From a virus, in the IMG/VR virus record IMGVR_UViG_3300042691_044065, positions 1-47,617 of that record: a stretch of 47,617 bases of DNA; one strand, 5' to 3'. This document shows, piece after piece, positions 27,625 through 34,838 of this stretch. The translations under genes were made by a program, and so were the position numbers. The notes beneath the pieces were generated by a model that ran no database searches, had not been told where the DNA came from, and worked only from the letters and a program-made list of their open reading frames with translations. Every line of letters starts with the position of its first letter. Position 1 is the first letter of the stretch.

Positions 27625-27652
27625 TTTATAACGCGAGTGCGTGGCGGGTCAG
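27625..27652 (-). promoter_or_regulatory. Candidate promoter of the late operon, upstream of terS
   Basis: On the minus strand a CTGACC element (27647-27652) is followed after 16 nt by TATAAA (27625-27630). This predicts a start close to 27618 and a very short leader before the terS ribosome site. Agreement with the sigma-70 consensus is moderate. Confidence 0.35.
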
Positions 27653-27918
27653 TTCAGAAACAGTAACGCTTTCCGTGGCCCATTGCAAGCGGTTTACGCG
27701 GCAAATGCTAATTTGTTTTCACAACCCGTCATTTCTGTTAGGAATTTGTTAGTCGAGTTTTTAAATTTTTAGAAAGTTTGGGGAGGAGGTATTTTATACG
27801 GGGGAGGGGGCGACTGGCTTTGGGGGTTACGTACCCCCCACTTTTCTGTGACCACACGCACGCTGATCTTCTCTTGCGAGACACGACGTCGAGCTAATTA
27901 GCGAGGAACGAGCGACAA

Positions 27919-27940
27919 GAGTCATGGATGACTCATTTTT
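27919..27940 (+). terminator. Possible intrinsic terminator, plus strand
   Basis: A 6-bp stem (GAGTCA with loop TGGA and TGACTC) is followed by ATTTTT. It could stop rightward transcripts before they run antisense into terS. The stem is short and no plus-strand gene ends here, so an operator palindrome is an alternative. Confidence 0.3.
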
Positions 27941-28145
27941 CCCGAACGAAGTGAGGGCGCCGTGCAAAATTGGTGCAATGCAACAGTGTAGCAAGGATGG
28001 CATCGAAGGCACGTCGCCGAATGGCAGTGGCAGTGCAGAGCAGGATGGCATCGGCGATGCGGTGCCGGAGAGGTTGCTACTGGCAGTGCGGTTACAGCTA
28101 CCAGCAGCGGGTCAGATGGCAGGGAAGGAAGCGGCAGAGCGTACC

Positions 28146-28433
28146 TTACCCGGTCGGATTGCCAATCACTTTGTGAAGCGTGGCGCGGTCGGCGCGGGTT
28201 CGCTGAGTGTGCTTGGCGTGCAAAGAGAGCAACGCCAGCAACGCCAAGCAAAGCGGTTCGTTATAGTCTTGCGCTGCGCGCTGCAACGCGGCTTTCAGTT
28301 CGCGTCGAACGGTGGCAGGGGAGGATGGTGCACAGACTGTCAGCACGGCGATACCGTGCGCGCTTTCGACGTTGCCGCGTGAGCGAATGGCAGCCGGGCG
28401 TGAGGCCGGGAGAATTTCGAGTGTGGCAGGCAT
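28146..28433 (-). CDS. Small protein, 95 aa, unknown
   Basis: Starts at ATG 28433, one base after the stop of the 51-aa gene. A strong ribosome site (GGAAGGAGG) is located inside that gene's end, which decides the start. The protein is basic, Ala/Arg/Pro-rich in the first half and helical (VRRELKAALQRAAQDYNEPLCLALLALLSLH) in the second, with no domain I recognise. The pair is probably an early or control cassette in front of the packaging genes. Confidence 0.6.
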   Translation of the reverse strand: MPATLEILPASRPAAIRSRGNVESAHGIAVLTVCAPSSPATVRRELKAALQRAAQDYNEPLCLALLALLSLHAKHTQRTRADRATLHKVIGNPTG

Positions 28434-28434
28434 G

Positions 28435-28590
28435 TTAGCGGGCCTCCTTCCAAGTGTGATGACAGAGCGCGCACCAAGCGGCAAACTGCGAAGAGAAAAG
28501 ACCGCGCAGGTAACGCGGATCCGTTCCGTATGCCAGTGCGGCGGTTGAATAGAGTTCGTAGCGGTCGGTGGTCGGGTTGTAGACGATCAT
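28435..28590 (-). CDS. Small protein, 51 aa, unknown
   Basis: A 51-aa reading frame from ATG 28590 to TAA 28435, beginning MIVYNPTTDRYELYST and ending CHHTWKEAR, with two Cys and two His near the end (CALCHH). It is tightly coupled to the 95-aa gene, whose ribosome site overlaps its last codons. The composition is protein-like. Its own ribosome site is weak (AAAGG, about 12 nt away). The CxxCHH cluster hints at metal binding. No homologue recognised. Confidence 0.5.
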   Translation of the reverse strand: MIVYNPTTDRYELYSTAALAYGTDPRYLRGLFSSQFAAWCALCHHTWKEAR

Positions 28591-28621
28591 GGTTGCCAGT
28601 GCCTTTGTGGTTTCGAGTTAA

Positions 28622-28637
28622 GTGGACAAGGGTCCAC
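28622..28637. promoter_or_regulatory. Operator-like palindrome near a possible minus-strand promoter
   Basis: A perfect 6-bp inverted repeat GTGGAC / GTCCAC with a 4-nt loop (AAGG) lies about 30 nt upstream of the 51-aa gene. On the minus strand it sits at the expected transcription start after a weak sigma-70-like pair (TTGTGC, 17 nt, TATGGT). A repressor or regulator could bind here, or it could form a hairpin in the leader. Confidence 0.35.
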
Positions 28638-28686
28638 CATACCAGAAAAAAAGAAAAGGCACAACAAGCAAAAGGGAAGGGGTGAA

Positions 28687-28722
28687 GGCAAATGCCATCA
28701 AGGCAAAAAAGGCAAATGCCAT
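28687..28722. repeat. Two copies of GGCAAATGCCAT
   Basis: The 12-bp sequence occurs twice, 24 bp apart start to start. Each copy contains the inverted repeat GGCA-AA-TGCC. The spacing of just over two helical turns would suit cooperative protein binding on one face of the DNA. The core belongs to the TGGCA/TGCCA family enriched in this region. Confidence 0.6.
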
Positions 28723-28892
28723 TAAACCGATTCTAAGGCGTTTTGGGAGGGTCTAGCGGCTGGCAATAGCAAGGCCAAGGGTGACCCGAAAAAATCGATT
28801 CTGCGCAATTGGCACAGAAATTGATTTTTGAACGATCGTTCAAATTGGCAGGATTCGACCTGGGGGAAAATTGGCAGACTTTCCGCCAGGGC

Positions 28893-28926
28893 AAAAAAAA
28901 CCCCGACAGGGCGAACCATGTCGGGG
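28893..28926 (-). terminator. Intrinsic terminator of the 247-aa gene
   Basis: On the minus strand a perfect 8-bp stem CCCCGACA / TGTCGGGG with a 10-nt loop is followed directly by eight T. It lies 29 nt after the stop codon of the 247-aa gene, so that gene forms its own transcription unit, separate from the packaging and virion genes beyond. Confidence 0.88.
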
Positions 28927-28954
28927 CGGTTGCTGCGGCGGCTGCCGCTAGGGG

Positions 28955-29698
28955 TTAAAGGTTGTCGAGCGCTTCGAGGTCGAAATCATCCGCGCCGATG
29001 GTGGTCTCGGTCCGAGTCTGTTTCCAGACTGCCATGATGCCCGGGTCAAGGCTCTTGGTCTGGGCCTTGGCGATCATCTTGTCCAGCAGCGCCGCCCATT
29101 TGGCATCCGGGATTTTCGGGAACTGTTGCGAGGCAAACGCGGATGAGGAAAGCACCTGCCGTAGGAGCGTCGGATTCATCGCCGCGAGGCCCGCAGCCTT
29201 CAGGCCCTTGATCCATTCGGCAGCCTCGGTTCGGAAGGTGGCCAAGCCCTGATCGCGAGTCGCGGCGATGATGAAGTCATCAACCGAAAGCGGGACCGAG
29301 AGCGGGCCATCCGTCTTTTTCTCGGACGGGCGCACGGCGTTGGCAAGCTTGCTGATACAGGCATCCGCGATTTTATCCTGAATCCACGCCGTCCCCTTGT
29401 CGTGGCTGGCGATGACTTCGAGGCTCGGGATCGCCGCAATCCAGAGCGCGACCGGCACATTGCCAGAGGTTTCGGTGCGCTTCGTGACCGGCACGATTGC
29501 AACGTCGTAGCCCTCGGGCATCGGCTCCGATTCGGCCTTCCAGTTGTAGGAAACCGGGAGGTTGTGCGCTTCGGCAATCGCGAGCGCTCGCGCTACGGCG
29601 GTTTCAGCGTTCGGGTTCGAGGCAGCGAAGTAGGCGCGGGACAGGTCCTCGAGGGAAAGCTTGTCGGGCGGGGTCTTGGCTTGGGTCTGGTCGTTCAT
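28955..29698 (-). CDS. Unknown protein, 247 aa, first leftward gene
   Basis: A 247-aa protein of unknown function with its own promoter candidate (29765-29792) and its own terminator (28893-28926), so it is probably expressed early and alone. It is soluble, without a membrane segment. Residues 1-35 are helical and Ala-rich, a mixed alpha/beta part follows (50-110), then helical segments to an acidic end (DDFDLEALDNL). The gene looks clearly more GC-rich in its codon third positions than the rest of the genome, which may mean a recent origin from another source. GGAG precedes the ATG at 10 nt. A host-takeover or anti-defence role would fit a monocistronic early unit, but this is speculation. 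Confidence 0.7.
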   Translation of the reverse strand: MNDQTQAKTPPDKLSLEDLSRAYFAASNPNAETAVARALAIAEAHNLPVSYNWKAESEPMPEGYDVAIVPVTKRTETSGNVPVALWIAAIPSLEVIASHDKGTAWIQDKIADACISKLANAVRPSEKKTDGPLSVPLSVDDFIIAATRDQGLATFRTEAAEWIKGLKAAGLAAMNPTLLRQVLSSSAFASQQFPKIPDAKWAALLDKMIAKAQTKSLDPGIMAVWKQTRTETTIGADDFDLEALDNL

Positions 29699-29764
29699 GG
29701 TGTGTCGTCTCCGGTTCGTTAGTGGTTTGCCATCCTGCCATCAAAGTGAATGGCAGGAGAGTTC

Positions 29765-29792
29765 ATCATAGTGTGCGGGGGTACGCTGTCAA
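29765..29792 (-). promoter_or_regulatory. Leftward sigma-70-like promoter
   Basis: On the minus strand a perfect TTGACA (29787-29792) is followed after 16 nt by TATGAT (29765-29770). It lies about 67 bp upstream of the 247-aa gene and is the best leftward promoter in the window. Confidence 0.6.
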
Positions 29793-29942
29793 GTACTATT
29801 TGCGGCTGCCATCCGCCAGCGCGTGCCTCATTTTCGGCGAGAATGCCAAAACTCATGCAAAATCAATCACTTAGGCTCGTTCGCGCCAGGGCTTGCCATG
29901 CCGCGCGGCAATCGGCTGCCATCGGCTCGGCTGGCACTGGGT

Positions 29943-29997
29943 TATAATACGGGTTGGAAAACTGTCTGGCGCGGGGCAAAATGCATTCTAGTATAAT
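29943..29997 (+). promoter_or_regulatory. Tandem TATAAT boxes with shared flanks
   Basis: TATAATACGGGTTG (from 29943) and TATAATACGCGTTG (from 29992) are near-identical and both run on into GAAAACT-type sequence. They could be tandem rightward promoters lacking good -35 elements, or a repeated binding site. A third TATAAT at 30218 is followed by a different sequence. Confidence 0.4.
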
Positions 29998-30414
29998 ACG
30001 CGTTGAAAACTAACGGGGGAAATAAAGTAACTAGTAACTAACAAAAACCCCGCGATGGCCCCCCACGTATCCGGGCGCTGGGCTCCGCCCCTATCCATCC
30101 TACCATCCGCCACGCCATACCCTAATGCCATCACCCATATTCCCCGTACTTATTCCAGCCCCCCTGTTTCTAAATGCCAATCAATTTATATTCATCAAGA
30201 ATTTTTTAGACGGGGGGTATAATAATTGGTAACGACTAATGCATATGGCAAATGGCAACAGCTTTGCAGGAAGGGCCAGCGCGGGAATGGCAGGAGGGCC
30301 ACTTTCGGGAAAATGTTAGTTAGGTGTTATGTTACTTTACACCTACCAATGCCATTCAAGAATTTATACTAACCATTTACTAACAGATACTTCCACCTGC
30401 CACTGCTAAACTGC

Positions 30415-30444
30415 TTGACACGAATCCCATTTTCGTGCTAGTAT
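30415..30444 (+). promoter_or_regulatory. Rightward early promoter
   Basis: A perfect TTGACA (30415-30420), 18-nt spacer and TAGTAT (30439-30444) stand about 80 bp before the first gene of the replication arm. The same TTGACA plus TAGTAT pair occurs at 35731-35759, supporting a real promoter class used by host RNA polymerase. Confidence 0.65.
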
Positions 30445-30460
30445 GCATTCTTGTTTACAG

Positions 30461-30499
30461 ATCGGTCTAGCTAGCCGATTTACATTGTCCTGAGACAAT
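30461..30499. promoter_or_regulatory. Two palindromes in the early leader
   Basis: Directly after the rightward promoter lie ATCGG...CCGAT around a CTAGCTAG core (30461-30479) and ATTGTC-CTGA-GACAAT (30484-30499, perfect 6-bp arms). They could be operators or leader hairpins regulating the replication arm. Confidence 0.45.
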
Positions 30500-30526
30500 C
30501 AATTGCAATCGAAAGAGTAAACACAG

Positions 30527-31633
30527 ATGGCAACCGACAATCGACAAATGACAAAATGGCAGTCGCGGCAAGAAAAACTCTTGCGGGCGACGACGATAAA
30601 TTCTCTGAAGCCTGAAGCGTGCATGGTACGGGCACGGTACGCTGCCGCCGCGCGTGATGCAGCCTACGGTGAAACGCTGATAAACAATCAGGAAGCCGCA
30701 CTTTATTGTGCGCGCACGGGATCGTATCTCGCGACCGTGAACAATTTCATTTTCGCTGAGCTAGCGCAATTGCCAGCCGACATTACCGGCGAGATGGCAG
30801 ATAACTTTGCGCGGCGCAAACTGTATCATCCGGCCTGGGTCAACCTGAGCCCGGAAATCCTGACCCAATTGCAACGCCTATTTCCCTGCGAGTTTGTTAT
30901 CTATGCTGCGCACGAATTGCAGCATGATAATGACACAACAAACGGAGAGGCTCGGCACGACATTCTGGAATTAGTCAATCTGTGCCGTCTTGAATTGGTT
31001 TGTGAAACCGCTGAACTGTTGCGCCGAATTCTCGCCCTGATTGGCAATTATCAAAACCTCCGCCAATCACCGCTTGCAAACCGCAACGCCGCCGGCATCG
31101 ATCCTGAGATTGCAGCGGCACGGACAACATCTGCCACAATCCCGGCCATCGCCGACTACTTTGGCATCGAAACGCAAACGGCAGATTTAAACAGCGCGAT
31201 GCTCACTTACATTCAGGATTTGAAATCCTATTTTGCAGCGGCGGTCAAACGTTCGCAGGCAGAATACCACGTGCAATCTGCATTCCGCGCGCGGCAGGTT
31301 ACGCTGCAAGATATCAAGCGCGTTACCGTTTCGCTCGGCCGCCAGCAATTCAAGCTCGCCCGCGAAAAAACACCGAACATCGACAACGCAACATTTTACG
31401 ATATCGCTGAACTGTTTGCAGATGAATCCGATCTGACAATGGCAATTACTGCCAAGCAAATGGAAAACACTGAAGTCCGCCGGTATTCTGGCAGCGTGCA
31501 TCACACAAGCAACAGCCAGGCGGGAGCAACACCGCCGACAACCGAACAAACATCAAACGACATCCCGGCCGACGCAACTGCAAGCAATTTGCCGCCCGCA
31601 CCGTTCGCCCTAAAAATCCGGCTTTTCAAATAA
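30527..31633 (+). CDS. Unknown protein, 368 aa, first gene of the replication arm; C-terminal LKIRLFK tail
   Basis: A 368-aa protein of unknown function. It is mostly helical (residues 1-280), with YAAHELQHDND near residue 125 recalling a metal-type HExxH-like stretch, though the spacing is not a true HExxH and I do not call a peptidase. Residues 315-358 are a Thr/Ser/Pro/Ala-rich disordered linker ending in the tail LKIRLFK. The same tail ends the glycosylase-like protein at 34353-34838, and similar L-F-basic motifs end two more replication proteins. The gene is first behind the rightward promoter and 18 nt before the helicase, so a replication or early regulatory role is likely. Confidence 0.75.
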   Translation: MATDNRQMTKWQSRQEKLLRATTINSLKPEACMVRARYAAAARDAAYGETLINNQEAALYCARTGSYLATVNNFIFAELAQLPADITGEMADNFARRKLYHPAWVNLSPEILTQLQRLFPCEFVIYAAHELQHDNDTTNGEARHDILELVNLCRLELVCETAELLRRILALIGNYQNLRQSPLANRNAAGIDPEIAAARTTSATIPAIADYFGIETQTADLNSAMLTYIQDLKSYFAAAVKRSQAEYHVQSAFRARQVTLQDIKRVTVSLGRQQFKLAREKTPNIDNATFYDIAELFADESDLTMAITAKQMENTEVRRYSGSVHHTSNSQAGATPPTTEQTSNDIPADATASNLPPAPFALKIRLFK

Positions 31634-31651
31634 TCCCAAGGTAAAACGAAA

Positions 31652-33445
31652 ATGGCATTCGACATCAAAAAAGCAATCAGCGCGGCCAAGGCCAAAAACC
31701 TTGCAGCGGCGCCCGACAAACCCGCGGCCGTGGCCGACAAATCCGCAGCCACGCGCTCTATTCTATTTGGCACCGGCTTTACAAAGCGTCTTGCAGAACA
31801 GGCGCAAAACGCTGCCGAAAAGCAATCCGAGCAATCCAGCACAATCGTGGCAAAAACTCCAGATGTTGACACGCCGGACAGCCCGGATTTTTTGCATCTC
31901 ACTTTGCCGGACACGTTGTCATCATCGGCAATCGTTCTCGACCCTTCGCAGCAAACCGCAGTTGACGGGCTGATTAACCAGCAATTCGGCTGCCTGATTG
32001 GTGCTGCTGGCACGGGCAAAACAACCACAATGAAAGCTTTGCTTGCCGCACTCATTCGACAAGCCAACGCCGCCGAAAAAACAATCACGGTTGCATTCTG
32101 TGCTTACACCGGCCGCGCCGTCCAGCAAATGAAGCGCGCATTGCCAATCGAGTTTCACAAATACTGCGACACGATACATGGCACGCTGGAATTTGCGCCA
32201 GAAACCATCGAGCAGGAAGTCACAATCGATGGCGAGATTCACATTCAAAATCTCTGGCGTTTCATCGAGCATCGCAATGAAGCAAATCCCTTGGATTGCA
32301 ACGTGCTTATCATCGACGAAGGCGGCATGGTGCCAATCGAATTAATCAACAAGCTTTTCCTCGCTTGCAAGCCCGGCACACGCGTGTACATTCTCGGCGA
32401 TATCAATCAGCTGCCACCGGTTCACGGCCGCTCGGTTCTTCCCTTCGCCATGCTCAAATGGCCGACGTTCGAACTCAACCGCATTCACCGTACCGAAGAA
32501 AATGCAATCATCGACGGCGCGCACGCAATCTTGAACGGCAAAATGCCATCCTCAGTTGACGGTCGCGTGGTCCTGTTGCCAGCGTCCGACGATTCCATCA
32601 AAACCTTTCAGAAAACTGTCCAAGCGGTGCAAACTCTCTCCAACGCTGGCAAGTTTAACTGTCTGTCCGATGCCATCATCGTTCCGCAAAATCGTGGCAC
32701 GCTTGGCCAGGAACATTTCAACGAGCGGCTTTGCTCATTCTTCAACCCAACGCAATACGAAGAAAATCTTCCTTTGAACCCGCGCACCATTATCACGGCC
32801 GGCTCGTTCCATATGTCTTTTGCCGCCGGTGACAAGGTGATGGCCACGAAAAACGACCGCGAGCAAGGCATCACAAATGGCATGATTGGCGTCATCCAAT
32901 CAATCATTTTAAATCCTCGGTTCCGTGGCCAAGTTATCGGCGACCTTGCCGGTGCTTGCCTTGCAGATGATTTCGAACTCGATATCGAGGCCGTCGACGC
33001 CGCTGCTGCCATTGTCGATGCAGCCGATGCAAACGAACTCGCGCAGCAACAGGCATCTCACATCGTCCGTGTCAAATTCCAAAACATCGACGAGCCAATC
33101 GACTTCTCAACAACCGGTGCGATGAACACGCTCAAGCATTCCTACGCGTTCACCTGCCACAAATCACAGGGCGGCGAATATCCCGTTGTGATGATTGTTG
33201 TGCATTCTGCCAACCTGAACATGCTCACGCGCGAATGGTTGTACACCGCGTGGACACGCGCCAGTGGCAAAATCATCCTCATCTACAATTCTCGTGGCAT
33301 CCAGCACGCGCTGAACCGGCAGGCAATCAAAGGTGCCACCCTGGCCGACAAAGCCAAAGTTTTCCTCGAACTCATGGACCGGCAACTCAAGGGCGAAAAA
33401 ATCGAAACGCCGAATCTTCCCGAACCCGTGGAAATCAAGGAGTAA
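31652..33445 (+). CDS. RecD-like SF1 DNA helicase, 597 aa
   Basis: A superfamily 1 helicase of the RecD/TraA type. Residues 1-90 are a disordered Ala/Pro/Lys/Ser-rich region that includes RSILFG (35-40). The motor follows: Q-like motif LDPSQQTAV (97-105), Walker A GAAGTGKTTT (117-126), DEGG of motif II, GDINQLPPV of motif III, and C-terminal TCHKSQGGEYP and YTAWTRA motifs of the UvrD_C_2-like part. It would unwind duplex DNA 5'-3' during replication or recombination. It lacks the N-terminal barrel of full-length RecD2. Neighbouring Cas4-like nuclease and Sak4-like ATPase support a recombination-linked replication module. Confidence 0.88.
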   Translation: MAFDIKKAISAAKAKNLAAAPDKPAAVADKSAATRSILFGTGFTKRLAEQAQNAAEKQSEQSSTIVAKTPDVDTPDSPDFLHLTLPDTLSSSAIVLDPSQQTAVDGLINQQFGCLIGAAGTGKTTTMKALLAALIRQANAAEKTITVAFCAYTGRAVQQMKRALPIEFHKYCDTIHGTLEFAPETIEQEVTIDGEIHIQNLWRFIEHRNEANPLDCNVLIIDEGGMVPIELINKLFLACKPGTRVYILGDINQLPPVHGRSVLPFAMLKWPTFELNRIHRTEENAIIDGAHAILNGKMPSSVDGRVVLLPASDDSIKTFQKTVQAVQTLSNAGKFNCLSDAIIVPQNRGTLGQEHFNERLCSFFNPTQYEENLPLNPRTIITAGSFHMSFAAGDKVMATKNDREQGITNGMIGVIQSIILNPRFRGQVIGDLAGACLADDFELDIEAVDAAAAIVDAADANELAQQQASHIVRVKFQNIDEPIDFSTTGAMNTLKHSYAFTCHKSQGGEYPVVMIVVHSANLNMLTREWLYTAWTRASGKIILIYNSRGIQHALNRQAIKGATLADKAKVFLELMDRQLKGEKIETPNLPEPVEIKE

Positions 33446-33721
33446 ATGCAAGTGCGTTTTCAAATCCGCGAAACTTATTATAACAAAGCCGGCAAAAAGT
33501 GTTTCATTCACTACAGTGCCACCTATCCAACACGCGCTGATGCCATTGCGCAAGTGTTTGAATTCATGCGCGGCGACCGGAATTTCTTCGCGCTCGAATA
33601 CAGCGACCCCGAATCAGCCGCCGAAATACAAACCTGCACATACACCGTGCTTTCTCATGATGACGCCGGCTGGCGTTCATTTGTTCCTCGTCTCAACAAC
33701 AACCTGAGCATCCTCATATGA
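33446..33721 (+). CDS. Small protein, 91 aa, unknown
   Basis: A 91-aa protein with AAGGAG just before the ATG (the site overlaps the helicase end) and an ATGA overlap with the next gene, so it is firmly part of the operon. The sequence is beta-rich (MQVRFQIRETYYNKAGKKCFIHYSA type pattern) with a helix near residues 30-45. No family recognised; no catalytic motif. Confidence 0.7.
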   Translation: MQVRFQIRETYYNKAGKKCFIHYSATYPTRADAIAQVFEFMRGDRNFFALEYSDPESAAEIQTCTYTVLSHDDAGWRSFVPRLNNNLSILI

Positions 33722-34203
33722 TTGACAACGACAACGACGCGGGTGATTTTGGTAACATGGGCGTCAACCTCATGCACGTTCCCGAATCCACCGCTTACAT
33801 TTTCACGTTCGAAATCAACAACGCTTTCAAATCCTACAACGCATATGGCAGCACCGACGACGCCGGCCGCATCCGTATGTATTCCTTTGAAAAGGTCTAC
33901 TTCATCCAACTCATCCGTGTCTTGCTCAACGGCTGCGGTTTGAAGGAAGCTAAGGACTTGGTTGAAAACGGTGGTCAGCCCCACGTCCGCGCGCGTGACC
34001 CGGAAACCGGCGAAGATTGGCACATTTTTACCGTTCGCATCAACAATGCGGAAACTGCCATGCGCATCATGTGTTTCCTGCTCAAAATCATAACCGCGCA
34101 CAACCGTGACGAGGCCATGCGCACGGAACTCAACCAGAATTTCAACATTCGCAACGTCAAGATGCAGACGCTCAAGAACCTGGACTATTTCACCATCGGG
34201 TAA
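33718..34203 (+). CDS. Unknown protein, 161 aa
   Basis: A 161-aa protein starting in an ATGA overlap with the 91-aa gene and followed 41 nt later by an intrinsic terminator, so it ends the first early transcription block. It has an acidic N-terminus (MIDNDNDAGDFG), a mixed alpha/beta body, and helices near residues 60-80 and 110-130. No recognised domain. Confidence 0.7.
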   Translation: MIDNDNDAGDFGNMGVNLMHVPESTAYIFTFEINNAFKSYNAYGSTDDAGRIRMYSFEKVYFIQLIRVLLNGCGLKEAKDLVENGGQPHVRARDPETGEDWHIFTVRINNAETAMRIMCFLLKIITAHNRDEAMRTELNQNFNIRNVKMQTLKNLDYFTIG

Positions 34204-34244
34204 GCTGCCCGGCGGTTCGCCGTTCTCATGTCGATGCCATCTTT

Positions 34245-34272
34245 GGGGAGCCACGTGCTCCCCGCTTTTTTT
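34245..34272 (+). terminator. Intrinsic terminator after the 161-aa gene
   Basis: A 7-bp perfect stem GGGGAGC / GCTCCCC with a 5-nt loop is followed by GC and seven T. It separates the helicase block from the repair and Cys-rich small-protein block. As no clear promoter follows, it may act as a partial attenuator. Confidence 0.82.
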
Positions 34273-34285
34273 AGAAGGAGAACAA

Positions 34286-34435
34286 ATGCGGTTCCTGCGC
34301 GGTTCCGGACTCCCTAATAACACCATTACAATTTACGAGACAATTGCCAGCCATGCAAACTTTTCTTCCGTTCCCAAATTTTCAAGCTTCCGCCCGCGTG
34401 CTCGATTCCACGCGTCTGTGGAAGCAACTGCTTGA
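34286..34435 (+). CDS. Possible 49-aa leader-type ORF overlapping the glycosylase gene
   Basis: ATG 34286 has an excellent ribosome site (GAAGGAG, about 5 nt spacing) right after the terminator. The frame runs 49 codons and overlaps the first 83 nt of the glycosylase-like gene in another frame. The glycosylase ATG itself has no ribosome site. This ORF may therefore be a coupling peptide whose translation opens the downstream start. Its amino-acid sequence is not distinctive after residue 25. Confidence 0.35.
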   Translation: MRFLRGSGLPNNTITIYETIASHANFSSVPKFSSFRPRARFHASVEATA

Positions 34436-34838
34436 GGCGCGCCAGATTTTCACGGCCCTGTCGAATCCCACATACGGATGGCAACATCATTCCGCAGTCC
34501 AAATGTGGCGCGGCTACCGTGGTGGATTGCATCGTTATGCAGCCCAGATTTATTACGAGTGCATCCAACGTGGCATCGACGCCGGTGAGGAATTTGGCAA
34601 GTTCACCGCGCTCGTTGTCGACTACGGCATCATCAAACACGCCGATTACAACGAGCAGCCATTCTGGCTTGGCCGCGAGGAATTCCATCGTTCCCACCAG
34701 TCCAACCTAATCCGCAAAGATCTTTGTTTCTACCGGCCCCTGTTTCCCGGCGTGCCAAACGATTTGCCATACGTCTGGCCACACCCGCTTACCAAACCTG
34801 ATGGCACCTACGAACTTAAGATAAGGTTATTCAAATGA
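34353..34838 (+). CDS. Pyrimidine dimer DNA glycosylase-like protein (MSMEG_6728 type), 161 aa
   Basis: The start MQTFLPFPNFQASARVLD with RLWKQ, then YGWQHHSAVQMWRGY and a following Tyr-rich helix, is the pattern of MSMEG_6728-like proteins, annotated in the pyrimidine dimer DNA glycosylase (T4 endonuclease V-like) family. Such enzymes would start base-excision repair of UV lesions. ATG 34353 fits this family's N-terminus better than an in-frame TTG three codons earlier. The classical catalytic Thr2 of T4 endonuclease V is not at that position here, so activity is uncertain. The extreme C-terminus, YELKIRLFK, matches the tail of the 368-aa protein. The next gene starts in an ATGA overlap. Confidence 0.75.
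   Translation: MQTFLPFPNFQASARVLDSTRLWKQLLEARQIFTALSNPTYGWQHHSAVQMWRGYRGGLHRYAAQIYYECIQRGIDAGEEFGKFTALVVDYGIIKHADYNEQPFWLGREEFHRSHQSNLIRKDLCFYRPLFPGVPNDLPYVWPHPLTKPDGTYELKIRLFK

Larger units (their letters stand above)
27605..28145. other. 541-bp intergenic region upstream of terS
   Basis: No convincing gene. It holds a late-promoter candidate near terS, a hairpin GGGGGT/ACCCCC (27822-27838), and a 6-bp stem (GAGTCA, loop TGGA, TGACTC) at 27919-27934 followed by ATTTTT on the plus strand. It also holds a 12-bp direct repeat AGGATGGCATCG at 27994-28005 and 28042-28053. The right half is crowded with TGGCA/TGCCA pentamers. ORFs visible here on both strands lack ribosome sites and have improbable compositions. 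Confidence 0.6.
28591..28954. other. 364-bp intergenic region
   Basis: No gene seen. It contains the palindrome at 28622-28637, a duplicated palindromic element GGCAAATGCCAT at 28687-28698 and 28711-28722, an AT- and purine-rich stretch between them, and the intrinsic terminator of the 247-aa gene at 28893-28926. Confidence 0.7.
29699..30526. other. 828-bp divergent control region between the two arms
   Basis: No gene is supported here. It contains the leftward promoter (29765-29792), three TATAAT boxes (29943, 29992 and 30218), the rightward promoter (30415-30444) and two palindromes just after it (30461-30479 and 30484-30499). The pentamer TGGCA or TGCCA occurs 15 times by my count, plus once more at the start of the next gene. 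The region could also contain the replication origin, being the only long non-coding divergent segment, but no defining repeat proves this. Confidence 0.65.

Noticed and set aside
27924-28382. A 152-codon plus-strand ORF in the region upstream of terS
   Set aside because: No ribosome site, Gly/Gln/Arg-rich low-complexity product, and it lies antisense to the better supported 95-aa gene.
29931-29950. TGGCAC near a TATAAT box as a possible sigma-54 promoter
   Set aside because: The required TTGCA-type -12 element at the right spacing is missing; the TGGCA word is simply frequent in this region.
29699-30526. Diversity-generating retroelement, CRISPR array or tRNA genes
   Set aside because: I looked for a reverse transcriptase, repeated spacer structure and cloverleaf-like segments here and elsewhere; none was visible.
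30887-30926. YAAHELQHDND in the 368-aa protein as a zinc-peptidase HExxH motif
   Set aside because: The residues read HELQH-D, which formally fits H-E-x-x-H, but no downstream third ligand or protease context is evident, so a peptidase call is not supported.
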